Counted from the stretch's first letter, positions 1 through 11,432 are shown. The stretch: DNA of 64,000 nucleotides from Proteus terrae subsp. cibarius (GCF_011045835.1 NZ_CP047349.1:3596001-3660000); one strand, 5' to 3'. The notes: generated from the sequence alone by a model not told the origin. A program made the numbers and translations.

Positions 1-165
1 AAATTCAGTTTTCTCTTCAGCAGCTTCTGCTGGACCTGCAGCAACAGCAACAGCTGCAGAAGCAGATACACCGAATTTTTCTTCCATCATAGAGATCAGT
101 TCAACAACGTCCATTACAGACATTTCAGCAACTGCGTTTAAGATATCGTCTTTAGAAATAGACAT
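1..165 (-). CDS. rplL: 50S ribosomal protein L7/L12 (5' part, runs off the left edge)
   Basis: The first 55 codons of L7/L12 are visible, starting with an ATG at 165 and reading [20 protein letters not shown], the N-terminal dimerisation domain that docks on L10 in the ribosomal stalk. The alanine-rich hinge begins near residue 34. The C-terminal factor-binding domain lies outside the window. It follows rplJ by 63 bp in the usual rplJ-rplL order, so it is probably transcribed with rplJ and then rpoBC beyond the edge. Identity is clear from sequence and position. Confidence 0.97.
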   Translation of the reverse strand, partial: MSISKDDILNAVAEMSVMDVVELISMMEEKFGVSASAAVAVAAGPAEAAEEKTEF

Positions 166-228
166 AACAAGTGTTCCTAAAATTCAGAAAAAGTTTATAC
201 GTAAATAAAGCAACGAAGAAATTGGCTA

Positions 229-726
229 TTAAGCAGCTTCTTTCTGATCGCGCAGAGCAGCCAGAGTGCGAACCAATTTGCCTGCAGAGGCTTCTTTCAT
301 GGTTGCCATCAGGCGTGCGATTGCTTCATCGTAAGTTGGGAGTGTAGCCAGACGATCGATGTTCGAACCTGGGATAAACTCACCTTCAAAGGCAGCCGCT
401 TTAATCTCGAATGCTGGGTTCGCTTTCGCGAAATCTTTGAACAGACGAGCTGCAGCGCCCGGATGTTCAGCAGAAAATGCAATCAAGGTTGGACCAACAA
501 ATGCATCTTTCAGTACTTCATAAGAAGTACCTTCAACAGCACGACGCAGAAGAGTGTTACGTACTACACGTACAGTAACGCCAGCTTCACGACATGCTTT
601 ACGCAGTTCGGTCATTTTAGCTACAGTAACGCCACGGGAATCCGCAACAACTGCAGAAAGCGCACCTTTGGCAACTTCGCTGACTTCAGCAACAATCGCT
701 TGTTTGTCTTGAAGATTTAGTGCCAT
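229..726 (-). CDS. rplJ: 50S ribosomal protein L10
   Basis: This gene encodes 165 residues, the same length as E. coli L10. L10 anchors the L7/L12 dimers to 23S rRNA at the stalk base and also represses its own translation. The N-terminal globular domain starts [20 protein letters not shown] and the C-terminal helix ends [15 protein letters not shown], where L7/L12 dimers bind. A GGAGCAAG Shine-Dalgarno precedes the ATG. The 326-bp untranslated stretch upstream carries the L10 leader structure, which indicates autogenous control by L10-L12. Confidence 0.98.
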   Translation of the reverse strand: MALNLQDKQAIVAEVSEVAKGALSAVVADSRGVTVAKMTELRKACREAGVTVRVVRNTLLRRAVEGTSYEVLKDAFVGPTLIAFSAEHPGAAARLFKDFAKANPAFEIKAAAFEGEFIPGSNIDRLATLPTYDEAIARLMATMKEASAGKLVRTLAALRDQKEAA

Positions 727-739
727 TAGCTTCTTGCTC

Positions 740-935
740 CTGGATTAACCGAGTAAAAACTCGGGACTCACATCACTTATTACCACAATGGTATAAGCGC
801 TAAAACACGGTGAGTAGAATCCAGAATATATAATTCTTTATTGGCTCTCTCACCGTCTACGCAGGAAAATTAAGTAATTACTTACACCTGCGGTCTTGGA
901 CGGGGTCTGGATAGGCCAGACTCCAACCGAAATTC
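740..935 (-). promoter_or_regulatory. L10 leader RNA (rplJL autoregulatory leader)
   Basis: Read on the minus strand, this stretch matches the E. coli rplJ leader closely from memory: a GGAGTCTGGCCTATCCAGAC hairpin, then GACCGCAGGTGT, CCTGCGTAGACGGTGA, ATATTCTGG and CTCACCGT blocks before AGGAGCAAG. The kink-turn-like element is the L10-(L12)4 binding site that represses rplJL translation. Its limits are approximate. An rplJ promoter is expected upstream, near the end of rplA, but I did not assign boxes. Confidence 0.85.
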
Positions 936-1052
936 AGAGAATTTAGTTATGTCGACTTAAATAAAATACAACATAGCTAAACTCAAGGCGTCAAATTCTA
1001 TACAAATTTGACGCCAAGGTAAAGTCTTTTATGACTTTAGTCTAATCTAAGA

Positions 1053-1754
1053 TTAAACTGTTGCGCTTAGGCTAGCTTGATCAATCGCAACACCTGCACC
1101 CATAGTGGTAGACAGGCTTACTTTCTTGATATAAACGCCTTTTGCTGCTGATGGTTTTGCTTTTTTCAGAGCAACCAGCAGAGCTTCTAAGTTTTCTTTC
1201 AATTGAACTTCGTTGAAATCAACTTTACCGATAGTGGTATGGATAATACCATTTTTGTCGTTACGGTAACGAACCTGACCAGCTTTAGCATTTTTAACTG
1301 CTTCAGCAACGTTAGGAGTTACAGTACCCACTTTCGGGTTTGGCATTAAGCCACGAGGGCCAAGGATTTGACCTAATTGACCTACAACGCGCATTGCATC
1401 TGGAGATGCGATAACAACGTCAAAGTCCATTTCGCCAGCTTTAACTTTAGCAGCTAAGTCGTCCATACCGACTAATTCAGCGCCTGCTTCTTTAGCAGCT
1501 TCTGCATTTGCACCTTGTGCGAATACAGCAACGCGAACTGAACGGCCAGTACCGTGTGGAAGTACAGTTGCACCACGAACGTTTTGATCTGATTTACGTG
1601 CATCGATGCCAAGGTTAACAGCAACGTCAACGCTTTCAACGAATTTAGCAGTAGCCAGTTCTTTCAGTAAAGCAACTGCTTCAGCAATTTCGTACTGTTT
1701 AGTTACTTCAACTTTCTCACGGATATTGCGCATGCGCTTGGTTAGTTTAGCCAT
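1053..1754 (-). CDS. rplA: 50S ribosomal protein L1
   Basis: A 233-residue protein, one residue shorter than the usual enteric L1. L1 forms the mobile L1 stalk of the large subunit and helps release deacylated tRNA from the E site. It also binds its own mRNA to repress the rplK-rplA operon. The conserved [15 protein letters not shown] segment of domain II is present near residues 132-146. It lies 4 bp downstream of rplK, consistent with translational coupling. Confidence 0.98.
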   Translation of the reverse strand: MAKLTKRMRNIREKVEVTKQYEIAEAVALLKELATAKFVESVDVAVNLGIDARKSDQNVRGATVLPHGTGRSVRVAVFAQGANAEAAKEAGAELVGMDDLAAKVKAGEMDFDVVIASPDAMRVVGQLGQILGPRGLMPNPKVGTVTPNVAEAVKNAKAGQVRYRNDKNGIIHTTIGKVDFNEVQLKENLEALLVALKKAKPSAAKGVYIKKVSLSTTMGAGVAIDQASLSATV

Positions 1755-1758
1755 CAGA

Positions 1759-2190
<432 letters not shown>

Positions 2191-2192
2191 TT

Positions 2193-2265
2193 AATTCCTC
2201 AATGTGGGTATATCGCCCGGCTAGGGCTCCCCGATTTTACTTTGTTCTGTCTTATGACAAAACAA
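2193..2265 (-). promoter_or_regulatory. L1-binding leader of rplK-rplA
   Basis: On the minus strand the 5' leader of rplK carries GGGGAGCC, GCCGGGCGATAT and CACATTGAGGAATT, which resembles the E. coli L11 operon leader where L1 binds to repress translation. Limits are approximate and the call rests on recalled similarity and position. Confidence 0.65.
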
Positions 2266-2274
2266 CTCAAAACG

Positions 2275-2310
2275 AAAGGTGGAAAATTGTAGATAACTTT
2301 TCCACCTTTT
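2275..2310 (-). terminator. Hairpin between nusG and rplK
   Basis: A perfect 12-bp stem (AAAGGTGGAAAA paired with TTTTCCACCTTT) with an 11-base loop lies just past the nusG stop. On the minus strand it is followed by CGTTTTG rather than a long T tract, so termination may be partial. It separates secE-nusG from rplK-rplA. Confidence 0.6.
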
Positions 2311-2333
2311 GCAAGAAAGCAACGTAAAAAGGT

Positions 2334-2879
2334 TTAACCTTTTTCAACCTGACTAAAGTCTAATTCAACTGGTGTTGCACGACCAAAGATTGATACAGAG
2401 ACTTTTAAGCGGCTTTTTTCGTAATCAACTTCTTCAACAACACCGTTAAAGTCAGCAAATGGACCATCGCTAACACGAACCATTTCACCTGGTTCAAACA
2501 GTGTTTTAGGACGCGGTTTATCACCAACTTGTTGTAAGCGATTCATAATCGCATCAACTTCTTTATCGCTAATTGGTGCAGGTCTGTCAGACGTTCCGCC
2601 AATGAATCCCATAACACGAGGTACATTACGTACTAAGTGCCAAGTTGCATCGTTCATGACCATTTGGACAAGAACATAACCTGGGAAAAATTTACGCTCA
2701 CTTTTGCGACGTTGACCGCTACGGATCTCAACCACTTCTTCGGTTGGAACCATAACTTCGCCGAATGAGTCTTCCATTTCGTTTAATTTGATATGCTCAC
2801 GCAGAGACTGTGCAACACGGCCTTCAAAGCCTGAAAAAGCCTGAATGACATACCAGCGTTTTTTTGGAGAATCAGTCAT
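2334..2879 (-). CDS. nusG: Transcription termination/antitermination protein NusG
   Basis: 181 residues from the ATG at 2879, identical in length to E. coli NusG. The open frame extends 17 codons upstream into secE, but family length and the [20 protein letters not shown] start favour this ATG. NusG has an N-terminal NGN domain that contacts RNA polymerase and a C-terminal KOW domain ([19 protein letters not shown]) that contacts Rho, S10 or NusA. It starts 7 bp after secE in the conserved secE-nusG operon. Confidence 0.98.
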   Translation of the reverse strand: MTDSPKKRWYVIQAFSGFEGRVAQSLREHIKLNEMEDSFGEVMVPTEEVVEIRSGQRRKSERKFFPGYVLVQMVMNDATWHLVRNVPRVMGFIGGTSDRPAPISDKEVDAIMNRLQQVGDKPRPKTLFEPGEMVRVSDGPFADFNGVVEEVDYEKSRLKVSVSIFGRATPVELDFSQVEKG

Positions 2880-2886
2880 GAACACC

Positions 2887-3264
2887 TCACAGGCCAGTAA
2901 TAAAGGAAACAAAACGAACCAGAATGCCATCCAGTCCCCAAAGAACTAATGACACAATAGCCGTCACCGCAGCAACAATCAGGGTTGTCTGCAATGTTTC
3001 TTGACGTGTTGGCCATACTACTTTACGCATTTCAATGCGTGCTTCACGAGCAAATGCTAATGTTGCTTTACCTTGTGTTGTCCACAACGCGAACCCACCC
3101 GCTGCTACGAACAAAGCAACAACAGCTAAAGCTCGTAACGCTAGGTTAAATTCACGGTAAAGATAGTTGCCACCCACCGCTACTGCCAGCAATAAAACGG
3201 TAATGATCCACTTAGCGATATCACCACCGCGTTTGCTATCTTGAGCTCCGCTATTCGCACTCAT
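2887..3264 (-). CDS. secE: Preprotein translocase subunit SecE
   Basis: 125 residues, close to the 127 of E. coli. SecE clamps SecY in the SecYEG channel of the inner membrane. Three hydrophobic segments are visible (roughly residues 19-36, 44-61 and 93-116), with the conserved amphipathic motif [17 protein letters not shown] between the second and third. It is co-transcribed with nusG. Upstream is tuf rather than the tRNA cluster and tufB found in E. coli. Confidence 0.97.
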   Translation of the reverse strand: MSANSGAQDSKRGGDIAKWIITVLLLAVAVGGNYLYREFNLALRALAVVALFVAAGGFALWTTQGKATLAFAREARIEMRKVVWPTRQETLQTTLIVAAVTAIVSLVLWGLDGILVRFVSFITGL

Positions 3265-3289
3265 AAATTAACCTGTCATATGATGTAAA

Positions 3290-3318
3290 TAAATAGCCAG
3301 CTTGCCTCGCAAGAGCAA
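3290..3318 (-). promoter_or_regulatory. Candidate promoter for secE-nusG
   Basis: On the minus strand TTGCTC (3313-3318) and TATTTA (3290-3295) are 17 bases apart, about 25 bases before the secE ATG. The match to the sigma-70 consensus is moderate. A promoter is expected here because the tuf terminator lies just upstream. Confidence 0.35.
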
Positions 3319-3429
3319 AACAAATCAGACTAACCATAAAATCAACTATGATTGCATCTGACACAGTGTCATATCTCTATGACATTCGTATCTGCAAGAT
3401 ACTGGACTCGATTCGTTGTATCAGAGCCT

Positions 3430-3471
3430 ATCTCACCAATAATTTACAACAAACTAGTGATGAGATAGGTT
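3430..3471. repeat. Widely spaced inverted repeat between tuf and secE
   Basis: CCTATCTCA and TGAGATAGG form a perfect 9-base inverted repeat separated by about 25 bases in the spacer between the tuf terminator and secE. On the plus strand it is followed by TTCTTTTTC. No function is assigned. Confidence 0.5.
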
Positions 3472-3487
3472 CTTTTTCAAACAACGC

Positions 3488-3518
3488 ATAAAAAGGGCAT
3501 CGATTGATGCCCTTCTCT
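3488..3518 (-). terminator. Rho-independent terminator after tuf
   Basis: GGGCATC and GATGCCC form a stem with loop AATC/GATT just after the tuf stop. On the minus strand the stem is followed by TTTTTATG. It ends the str operon transcript and separates it from secE. Confidence 0.85.
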
Positions 3519-3536
3519 AGGAAATTACGCGAGTAA

Positions 3537-4766
<1,230 letters not shown>

Positions 4767-4788
4767 CTAAATTGAACTCGAAAGGATC

Positions 4789-6903
4789 TTATTTCGCTTT
4801 ACGAGCTTCGATAATAGCCTGAGCGACGTTGCTAGGCGCTTCGTTGTACTTCAAGAACTCCATAGAGTAAGAAGCACGACCCTGAGTTTGTGAACGCAGG
4901 TCAGTTGCATAACCGAACATTTCAGCCAGTGGTACTTGAGCACGGATGATCTTACCGGTAGGCAGATCGTCCATACCTTCAACCATACCACGACGACGGT
5001 TTAAGTCACCGATAACGTCGCCCATGTAATCTTCTGGCGTTTCAATCTCAACTTTCATGACTGGCTCAAGCAGAATTGGCTTAGCTTTCATGAAGCCGTC
5101 TTTAAATGCCATTGATGCGGCAATTTTAAACGCGATTTCTGAGGAGTCAACATCATGGTAAGAACCGTAATGTAAACGAGCCTGAATATCCACAACAGGG
5201 TAACCTGCTAATGGACCAGATTTCAGCTGTTCTTGAATACCTTTATCAACAGCTGGGATGAATTCTTTAGGAATTACACCACCAACGATATCATTGATAA
5301 ATACGTAGTTCTCTTCACCACCTGCTGGTAATGGAGACAGGTCCATAACAACATGACCGTACTGACCACGACCACCAGATTGTTTCGCGTGCTTACCTTC
5401 GATATCAGTTACTGTATCACGAATAGTTTCACGGTAAGCAACCTGTGGTTTACCTACGTTCGCTTCAACTTTAAATTCACGACGCATACGGTCAACTAAC
5501 ACGTCTAAGTGCAGCTCACCCATACCAGCAATGATAGTCTGACCAGTTTCTTCGTCGCTTGATACGCGGAAAGATGGATCTTCTTGAGCCAGACGGTTCA
5601 GAGCGATACCCATTTTTTCTTGGTCAGCTTTAGTCTTAGGTTCGATAGCAACAGAGATTACTGGCTCTGGGAATTCCATACGTTCTAAGATGATTGGTGC
5701 ATCAATTGCACATAAAGTATCACCTGTAGTTACGTCTTTCAGACCGATAGCAGCAGCGATGTCGCCCGCACGAACTTCTTTAATTTCTTCACGCTTGTTA
5801 GCATGCATCTGAACAATACGGCCAAAACGTTCTTTTTTGTCTTTAACCGGGTTCAGAACTGTGTCACCTGAGTTTACAACACCAGAGTACACACGGAAGA
5901 ATGTTAAGTTACCAACAAATGGGTCAGTAGCGATTTTGAATGCCAGAGATGAGAATGGCTCGTCGTCGCTTGAATGACGTTCTGCTGGAGTATCTTTACC
6001 GTCTGGTAACATACCTTTGATTGCAGGAACATCTGTTGGTGCTGGCAGGTATTCAATTACCGCATCCAGCATTGCCTGAACACCTTTGTTCTTAAATGCA
6101 GAACCACAGGTAACCAGGATAATTTCGTTATCTAGAACGCGTTTACGCAGAGCAGCTTTGATTTCTGCTTCTGTCAGTTCTTCACCGCCCAGATATTTGT
6201 CCATCAGGTCTTCTGATGCTTCAGCAGCAGATTCAACCAGGTTGTTGTGCCATTCTTCAGCTAAATCTTGCAGATTTGCAGGAATGTCTTCGTATTCGAA
6301 GGTAACACCTTGGTCTTCTTCATTCCAACGGATTGATTTCATTTTAATTAAATCAACAACACCGGTGAAATTTTCTTCAGCGCCTACTGGGATTTGCAGT
6401 GGAACTGGGTTTGCTGCCAGACGTGTTTTGATTTGTTCAACAACACGCAGGAAGTTTGCACCCATACGGTCCATTTTGTTAACGAACGCGATACGTGGTA
6501 CATGATATTTGTTAGCCTGGCGCCATACTGTTTCTGACTGAGGCTGAACACCACCAACTGCACAGTAAACCATAACCGCGCCATCAAGAACACGCATAGA
6601 ACGTTCTACTTCGATTGTGAAGTCAACGTGTCCTGGGGTGTCGATGATGTTTACACGGTGAGGCTCAAACTGTTTAGCCATACCAGACCAGAATGCAGTA
6701 GTTGCTGCGGATGTGATAGTAATACCACGTTCCTGCTCCTGCTCCATCCAGTCCATTGTTGCTGAACCTTCGTGAGTTTCACCAATTTTATGGTTTACAC
6801 CGGTATAAAACAGAATACGTTCACTTGTAGTGGTTTTACCGGCATCGATGTGCGCACTAATACCGATATTACGGTAGCGTGCTATGGGGGTTTGACGAGC
6901 CAT
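4789..6903 (-). CDS. fusA: Elongation factor G
   Basis: 704 residues, the full enteric EF-G length. It drives ribosomal translocation and, with RRF, ribosome recycling by GTP hydrolysis. The GTPase motifs AHIDAGKTT (17-25), DTPGHVDF and NKMDR are present. Domain IV, which enters the decoding centre, is in the segment ending [13 protein letters not shown]. It is third in the str operon, between rpsG and tuf. Confidence 0.98.
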   Translation of the reverse strand: MARQTPIARYRNIGISAHIDAGKTTTSERILFYTGVNHKIGETHEGSATMDWMEQEQERGITITSAATTAFWSGMAKQFEPHRVNIIDTPGHVDFTIEVERSMRVLDGAVMVYCAVGGVQPQSETVWRQANKYHVPRIAFVNKMDRMGANFLRVVEQIKTRLAANPVPLQIPVGAEENFTGVVDLIKMKSIRWNEEDQGVTFEYEDIPANLQDLAEEWHNNLVESAAEASEDLMDKYLGGEELTEAEIKAALRKRVLDNEIILVTCGSAFKNKGVQAMLDAVIEYLPAPTDVPAIKGMLPDGKDTPAERHSSDDEPFSSLAFKIATDPFVGNLTFFRVYSGVVNSGDTVLNPVKDKKERFGRIVQMHANKREEIKEVRAGDIAAAIGLKDVTTGDTLCAIDAPIILERMEFPEPVISVAIEPKTKADQEKMGIALNRLAQEDPSFRVSSDEETGQTIIAGMGELHLDVLVDRMRREFKVEANVGKPQVAYRETIRDTVTDIEGKHAKQSGGRGQYGHVVMDLSPLPAGGEENYVFINDIVGGVIPKEFIPAVDKGIQEQLKSGPLAGYPVVDIQARLHYGSYHDVDSSEIAFKIAASMAFKDGFMKAKPILLEPVMKVEIETPEDYMGDVIGDLNRRRGMVEGMDDLPTGKIIRAQVPLAEMFGYATDLRSQTQGRASYSMEFLKYNEAPSNVAQAIIEARKAK

Positions 6904-6981
6904 TTTTTCCTCTCTCGTGGGCGTTCAATTCAGGTAAAGGACAGCAAAGCTGTCCTGAAAAGAGTTGCAATACTCCGTGGA

Positions 6982-7925
<944 letters not shown>

Positions 7926-7972
7926 TTAAAAAAAGCTCCTGGTTTTTGCTTCGTAAACACGGATTTGAACTC

Positions 7973-7990
7973 TGTCTTGTCAACAAGACA
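7973..7990. repeat. Perfect hairpin in the rpsL leader
   Basis: TGTCTTGT and ACAAGACA form an 8-bp perfect stem with a 2-base centre in the untranslated leader of rpsL, 48-65 bases before the ATG. It may be structured in RNA or bound as DNA. I know of no matching element. Confidence 0.45.
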
Positions 7991-8007
7991 AAACATGAGG
8001 ACGCAGA

Positions 8008-8036
8008 ATTTTATTGCTGACGGGCTCATGTGTCAA
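8008..8036 (-). promoter_or_regulatory. str operon promoter
   Basis: On the minus strand a perfect TTGACA -35 box (8031-8036) is followed after 17 bases by TAAAAT (8008-8013). This is a strong sigma-70 promoter about 75 bases before the predicted rpsL start, just after the end of tusB. Confidence 0.8.
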
Positions 8037-8052
8037 GAATTATACAGCAATT

Positions 8053-8346
8053 CTACGCTCCCCAATGAATTTGTTGGGGGTGTTTTACCGTTAAATCGAC
8101 AAAATCACCATAATTGATAAGTTTAATGTGATGAGATACTTGATCTTTTAAGCCTCTTGCCAAAACATCATCAATTAATGCGTAAACTGAAATTTGCTGT
8201 TGGAGACAATATTTTAATAAGGGATTGTCTTCAAGAACTGCCAGTACACCATCTTGTATTAACAAAACATCATCTTCTTTTGCCAATAAAGATAAAAAAG
8301 CCTCTAAATCACTTTGATAAATAGAGACAGAATAAGTATACAACAT
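8053..8346 (-). CDS. tusB: Sulfurtransferase complex subunit TusB
   Basis: A 97-residue DsrH-family protein. TusB is part of the cytoplasmic TusBCD complex, which relays persulfide sulfur from TusA to TusE for 2-thiouridine formation at the wobble base of tRNA Lys, Glu and Gln. The core LLIQDGVLAVLEDNPLL and the C-terminal end HWGA suit the family. It is third in tusD-tusC-tusB, 31 bp after tusC and directly before the str promoter, the same order as in E. coli. Confidence 0.93.
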   Translation of the reverse strand: MLYTYSVSIYQSDLEAFLSLLAKEDDVLLIQDGVLAVLEDNPLLKYCLQQQISVYALIDDVLARGLKDQVSHHIKLINYGDFVDLTVKHPQQIHWGA

Positions 8347-8377
8347 AACCGTTCAACCTTCCTGACTAACTTCTGTA

Positions 8378-8746
8378 TTAAAAGCGCAATACCACATCAT
8401 ATTCACTCAATTTTTGAGCAATATCTTCTTGGGATATCACCTGTGCATCCAACACAAAAGAAGTTTGAGAGGATAATCCACGATGAGCCATGTCTTTCTG
8501 TGATATATAGACGTTTGTCACATCATACAAGGGTAGCACTTTAAATGTTGCCGCATGATGACGTGATAGCACTCCTTCAGGCTGTTGATTTTCAACAAGT
8601 TGAAACACACCATCAGAGATAAAAAAAACACCAATATCTTCTGTTAATGCAGAGGTTGCGAGTAAAGCATCTAAACCTTCTCGCCCTGCACTATTACCAT
8701 GAGGTGCTTGAGTAAAAAGGAATGCGATTGAATTCATTTTCTTCAT
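8378..8746 (-). CDS. tusC: Sulfurtransferase complex subunit TusC
   Basis: A 122-residue DsrF-family protein, close to the 119 of E. coli TusC. It starts [20 protein letters not shown] and has the typical [14 protein letters not shown] helix and [11 protein letters not shown] strand. It is a subunit of the TusBCD sulfur-relay hexamer. Its start codon shares one base with the tusD stop (TAATG), indicating translational coupling. Confidence 0.94.
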   Translation of the reverse strand: MKKMNSIAFLFTQAPHGNSAGREGLDALLATSALTEDIGVFFISDGVFQLVENQQPEGVLSRHHAATFKVLPLYDVTNVYISQKDMAHRGLSSQTSFVLDAQVISQEDIAQKLSEYDVVLRF

Positions 8747-9141
8747 TAAAATTGCACCACACGGGAACAGGTTAACATCGCTTGAGCCAGTGAACCTAAT
8801 CCGCTTAACTCAAATTCAGTTGCCATATTATGGCAATCCCTTTCCTGCTCTTTTGCCTGCTGCTCATCGATAATTCCTCTACGCAATGCGGCAGCAACAC
8901 AAACATTCAAGGGAATTTGATGTTTTTTCGCCAATGTAACCCACGCTTTAGGGAGATCAAATTCATCATTTGCAGGCGATACCAATTTATTAGCATTCAC
9001 AACACCTTCCCGATAGAAGAATACTTGTGAAATCTTATGCCCTTTTTCAAGAAGGGCATTTGCGAATAAATAGGCACTTGAAGCTTGTTCAGTTCCGTAA
9101 TGAGGCCCTGTAACCACTAAACAATATGTCAAGGAACTCAT
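8746..9141 (-). CDS. tusD: Sulfurtransferase complex subunit TusD
   Basis: A 131-residue DsrE-family protein. The motif [11 protein letters not shown] holds Cys81, the counterpart of the E. coli Cys78 that takes persulfide from TusA and passes it to Tus[21 protein letters not shown] and FFYREGV near the N-terminus are family hallmarks. It opens the tusDCB genes 9 bp after yheO, with which it is probably co-transcribed. Confidence 0.95.
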   Translation of the reverse strand: MSSLTYCLVVTGPHYGTEQASSAYLFANALLEKGHKISQVFFYREGVVNANKLVSPANDEFDLPKAWVTLAKKHQIPLNVCVAAALRRGIIDEQQAKEQERDCHNMATEFELSGLGSLAQAMLTCSRVVQF

Positions 9142-9150
9142 AATGTTGCC

Positions 9151-9855
9151 TTATTCTCCATTTTTAAACTGGCGAATATAGAGATACACAGTATGTTTTG
9201 AGATATTTAAGCGATCTGCAACCTGATTAATGGCATCTTTAATATCAAAAATACCTTTCTCATAAAGGCTTAACACCACTTGTTTATTCTTAGCATTATT
9301 CGCAACTTCGCGATCATTATTTACTTCTTCAATCGTAAACTCTAATGTTTGAGCCACTAAATCATCGACAGATGAAGCAAAGTTAACATCGGATGCAACT
9401 TCATGCGTTTCTTCAGGAATAAAGGTTTTGATTATTTCAGAGAATGGAACATCAAGGTTCATATTAATACACAATAAACCAATGACACGACGTTCACGGT
9501 TACGAATAGCAATCGTGATTGACTTCATCAATGCACCACTTTTCGCTCTAGTAAAATAAGCCTTTGAAAAACTTGAATCTTCATCTGTGATGTCATGTAA
9601 CATTTGTAATGCCAAATCGGTAATTGGAGAACCAATCTTACGACCAGTATGTTCTCCATTCGCGATTTTAACCGCTGAACATTTCAAATCTTCCAGAGAG
9701 TGCAATACGATTTCGCAATGATTGCCAATGAGCATTGCCAAACCATCCACGGCTGCTTCATAGGACTTTAGTATTTCGTGATCAGTTTGAGTAAAAGGTC
9801 GGCTATCTAGTTTTTCAAACTCGCTGCTGTCACCATTAAATAACGGGCTAGACAT
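9151..9855 (-). CDS. yheO: YheO-family PAS/helix-turn-helix transcriptional regulator
   Basis: A 234-residue protein with an N-terminal YheO (PAS-like) domain, roughly residues 25-140, and a C-terminal helix-turn-helix (IKDAINQVADRLNISKHTVY) near 205-224. Members of this family include DauR, which controls D-arginine use in Pseudomonas. The E. coli member's target is not established. The order yheO-tusD-tusC-tusB-rpsL is as in E. coli. The effector is unknown here. Confidence 0.9.
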   Translation of the reverse strand: MSSPLFNGDSSEFEKLDSRPFTQTDHEILKSYEAAVDGLAMLIGNHCEIVLHSLEDLKCSAVKIANGEHTGRKIGSPITDLALQMLHDITDEDSSFSKAYFTRAKSGALMKSITIAIRNRERRVIGLLCINMNLDVPFSEIIKTFIPEETHEVASDVNFASSVDDLVAQTLEFTIEEVNNDREVANNAKNKQVVLSLYEKGIFDIKDAINQVADRLNISKHTVYLYIRQFKNGE

Positions 9856-9910
9856 TTGATTATATAATCCTTAAAGGCTTTAATTATGATAATGACTTGA
9901 GGTTCTATTT

Positions 9911-9938
9911 TTTATAACGATTCGTCATTGCGGATCAA
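9911..9938 (-). promoter_or_regulatory. Candidate promoter for yheO-tusDCB
   Basis: On the minus strand TTGATC (9933-9938) and TATAAA (9911-9916) are 16 bases apart, about 55 bases upstream of the yheO ATG. Confidence 0.45.
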
Positions 9939-9972
9939 TTCAATATTAAAAAAATTTAAATATAAAAACAGA

Positions 9973-10063
9973 ATTAAGAACGATTCTGACGTTAGATCGC
10001 CAGAAGATCTACGTCAAGTAACTTAGAATAAGAGCTTTGTGATAGGTCACAGCTTTTTTCATT
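9973..10063 (+). ncRNA. Candidate small RNA between yheO and the DMT permease
   Basis: On the plus strand there is a long imperfect stem (GACGTTAGATC against GATCTACGTC, 9988-10015) and then a terminator-like hairpin at 10030-10057 (GAGCT..GTGA / TCAC.AGCT) ending in TTTTTTC. A TATAAA box at 9961-9966 could place the start near 9973, but its -35 match is poor. No ORF lies in it, and no upstream plus-strand gene would need a terminator here. The layout resembles a roughly 90-nt Hfq-type small RNA. It is unverified and matches no RNA I recognise. Confidence 0.35.
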
Positions 10064-10138
10064 TTTCTTTATCTTTTGTACTCATTCCCACCTTTTATTT
10101 TTGAAAATTTTCCTTTTTCAGAGTGGGCAGGATAAAGA

Positions 10139-10167
10139 TTGACACTACTGAATAGATTACCTATATT
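10139..10167 (+). promoter_or_regulatory. Strong promoter for the leader ORF and DMT permease
   Basis: A perfect TTGACA (10139-10144), 17-base spacer and TATATT (10162-10167) form a near-consensus sigma-70 promoter. The predicted start near 10174 leaves about 29 bases before the leader ORF at 10203 and about 330 bases before the permease. Confidence 0.8.
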
Positions 10168-10202
10168 CCAAATTATTGTTATTTTAACGAGTGATTAATC
10201 CT

Positions 10203-10361
10203 ATGAATACACTGATGATATGCCAATCTCAGCAAACTTCATCAATAATAGGATCAATTTCTGTTGCTTCTATGCCTATTGAGATTCTCTCTTCACCACC
10301 TCCGCCTGTGAAAGTGGTTGTAGTCAATACAACGGTTGTTGTTGCAACTCACGTTGCTTGA
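10203..10361 (+). CDS. Valine-rich leader peptide (candidate attenuator) before the DMT permease
   Basis: A 52-codon ORF from ATG 10203 to TGA 10361. It begins MNTLMICQSQQTSS and ends in a four-proline run followed by KVVVVNTTVVVATHVA, with 9 valines in the last 17 residues. This recalls IvbL, the valine/leucine leader of E. coli ilvBN, in composition and layout, but it is followed by a permease. It starts about 29 bases after a near-consensus promoter. The Shine-Dalgarno is weak (GAG, 11 bases upstream). The DNA over the valine codons holds alternating GTTG and CAAC segments that can pair in mutually exclusive ways. Translation and a regulatory role are inferred. Confidence 0.5.
   Translation: MNTLMICQSQQTSSIIGSISVASMPIEILSSPPPPVKVVVVNTTVVVATHVA
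10317..10357 (+). promoter_or_regulatory. Alternating hairpin segments over the valine codons
   Basis: GTTGTA (10317-10322) pairs with TACAAC (10328-10333). That same TACAAC can pair with GTTGT copies at 10335-10342. GCAAC (10344-10348) pairs with GTTGC (10353-10357), followed by TTGATTTATTT. These are mutually exclusive short stems of the kind used in attenuators, but the stems are weak and there is no classical GC-rich terminator before the permease. Confidence 0.3.
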
Positions 10362-10507
10362 TTTATTTACTTAGCTTAAGAACGGACTTAATCACCACTT
10401 ATATAGTGATATGTTGCTTACGTTTATTCATTGATATTTTATCAATTAGCTAATAATCATTAAAAATAATCAAGCTCTCTTATTGCTTATTTTACAGGTA
10501 TATCATC

Positions 10508-11389
10508 ATGTACTTACGTCAATATTGGGCAAAATTCGGCCCAACAACGTTATTCGTTTTATTGTGGAGTAGTGGCGCTATCTTTTCTCGTTGGGGATTA
10601 GATAATGGTAGCTCATTTGCAATTTTAACTTGGCGTTTTATTATCGCTTTAGCGTTTCTCTCTTTTTTATGTATTCAGCGCCATCGCTTTTTGCCACCGA
10701 AAGGAAGTCGTTTAAAAACAGCATGGGTCGGTTTACTTATTATTGGTGGTTATTCTATCTGTTATCTTTTAGCGCTTGCTAATAGCATTACACCAGGAAT
10801 GTTAGCCACAATTATGGGCGTTCAGCCAATTATTACATTATGGATAATAGAACGTAATTTTACAGCGACACGACTATTAGGGCTTTTAATCGCCTTGGCT
10901 GGATTAGTGTTAGTGGTTGCCCAAAGTTTATTTAATACGGCCCTCTCATTGACGGGAATGATTTATGCGTTAGTCGCACTACTCTGCATGAGCTTTGGTG
11001 CAATCTCACAGAAAAAACTGCAATTAGCACCGATGGATGCCTTACCGTTACAATATGTTGTTAGCCTTGCGTTATGTTTATTATTTGTACCCTTCCAGCC
11101 TTTTCATGCTTCATTCGACATTGGCTTTATCATTCCTGTACTTTGGCTTGCTGTGATCATTTCTGTTGTTGCTCAATTGCTACTATACCGCTTACTCACA
11201 GCGGGTAATTTAGTTAACGTCACTAGCTTATTTTATTTAGTACCTGGCGTAACAGCATTAATGGATTACATCTTCTTAGGTAACAAAATGTCTTGGCTAA
11301 GTTTGGCTGGAATGGGAGCAATCATTGTAGGCTTGCTGTTTGTTTTCAAAAAGCCCAAAGCCATTATTATTGAAGAAACAATAGACTAA
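10508..11389 (+). CDS. EamA/DMT-superfamily permease
   Basis: A 293-residue inner-membrane protein with about ten hydrophobic segments, arranged as two EamA repeats. The first begins near FVLLWSSGAIFSRWG and the second near GMIYALVALLCMSFGAISQK, each of about five helices. DMT permeases export amino acids or other metabolites; the substrate is not evident. It is absent between yheO and fkpA in E. coli. It lies 146 bp after the valine-rich leader ORF, which suggests control by amino acid supply. A bidirectional terminator follows. Confidence 0.9.
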   Translation: MYLRQYWAKFGPTTLFVLLWSSGAIFSRWGLDNGSSFAILTWRFIIALAFLSFLCIQRHRFLPPKGSRLKTAWVGLLIIGGYSICYLLALANSITPGMLATIMGVQPIITLWIIERNFTATRLLGLLIALAGLVLVVAQSLFNTALSLTGMIYALVALLCMSFGAISQKKLQLAPMDALPLQYVVSLALCLLFVPFQPFHASFDIGFIIPVLWLAVIISVVAQLLLYRLLTAGNLVNVTSLFYLVPGVTALMDYIFLGNKMSWLSLAGMGAIIVGLLFVFKKPKAIIIEETID

Positions 11390-11432
11390 CACTATGAGTT
11401 AATAAACAAACAATAAGCTATACATTAGAAAT

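Noticed and set aside
463..720. Plus-strand ORF inside rplJ
   Set aside because: It is antisense to a conserved ribosomal gene, has no family match and no Shine-Dalgarno.
3265..3480. tRNA genes between tuf and secE, as before tufB in E. coli
   Set aside because: No cloverleaf or T-arm GGTTCGA-type sequence is present; only a spaced inverted repeat and a promoter-like pair.
10203..10361. Calling the valine-rich leader ivbL
   Set aside because: Composition resembles IvbL, but ilvBN does not follow, and there is no clear end-to-end homology.
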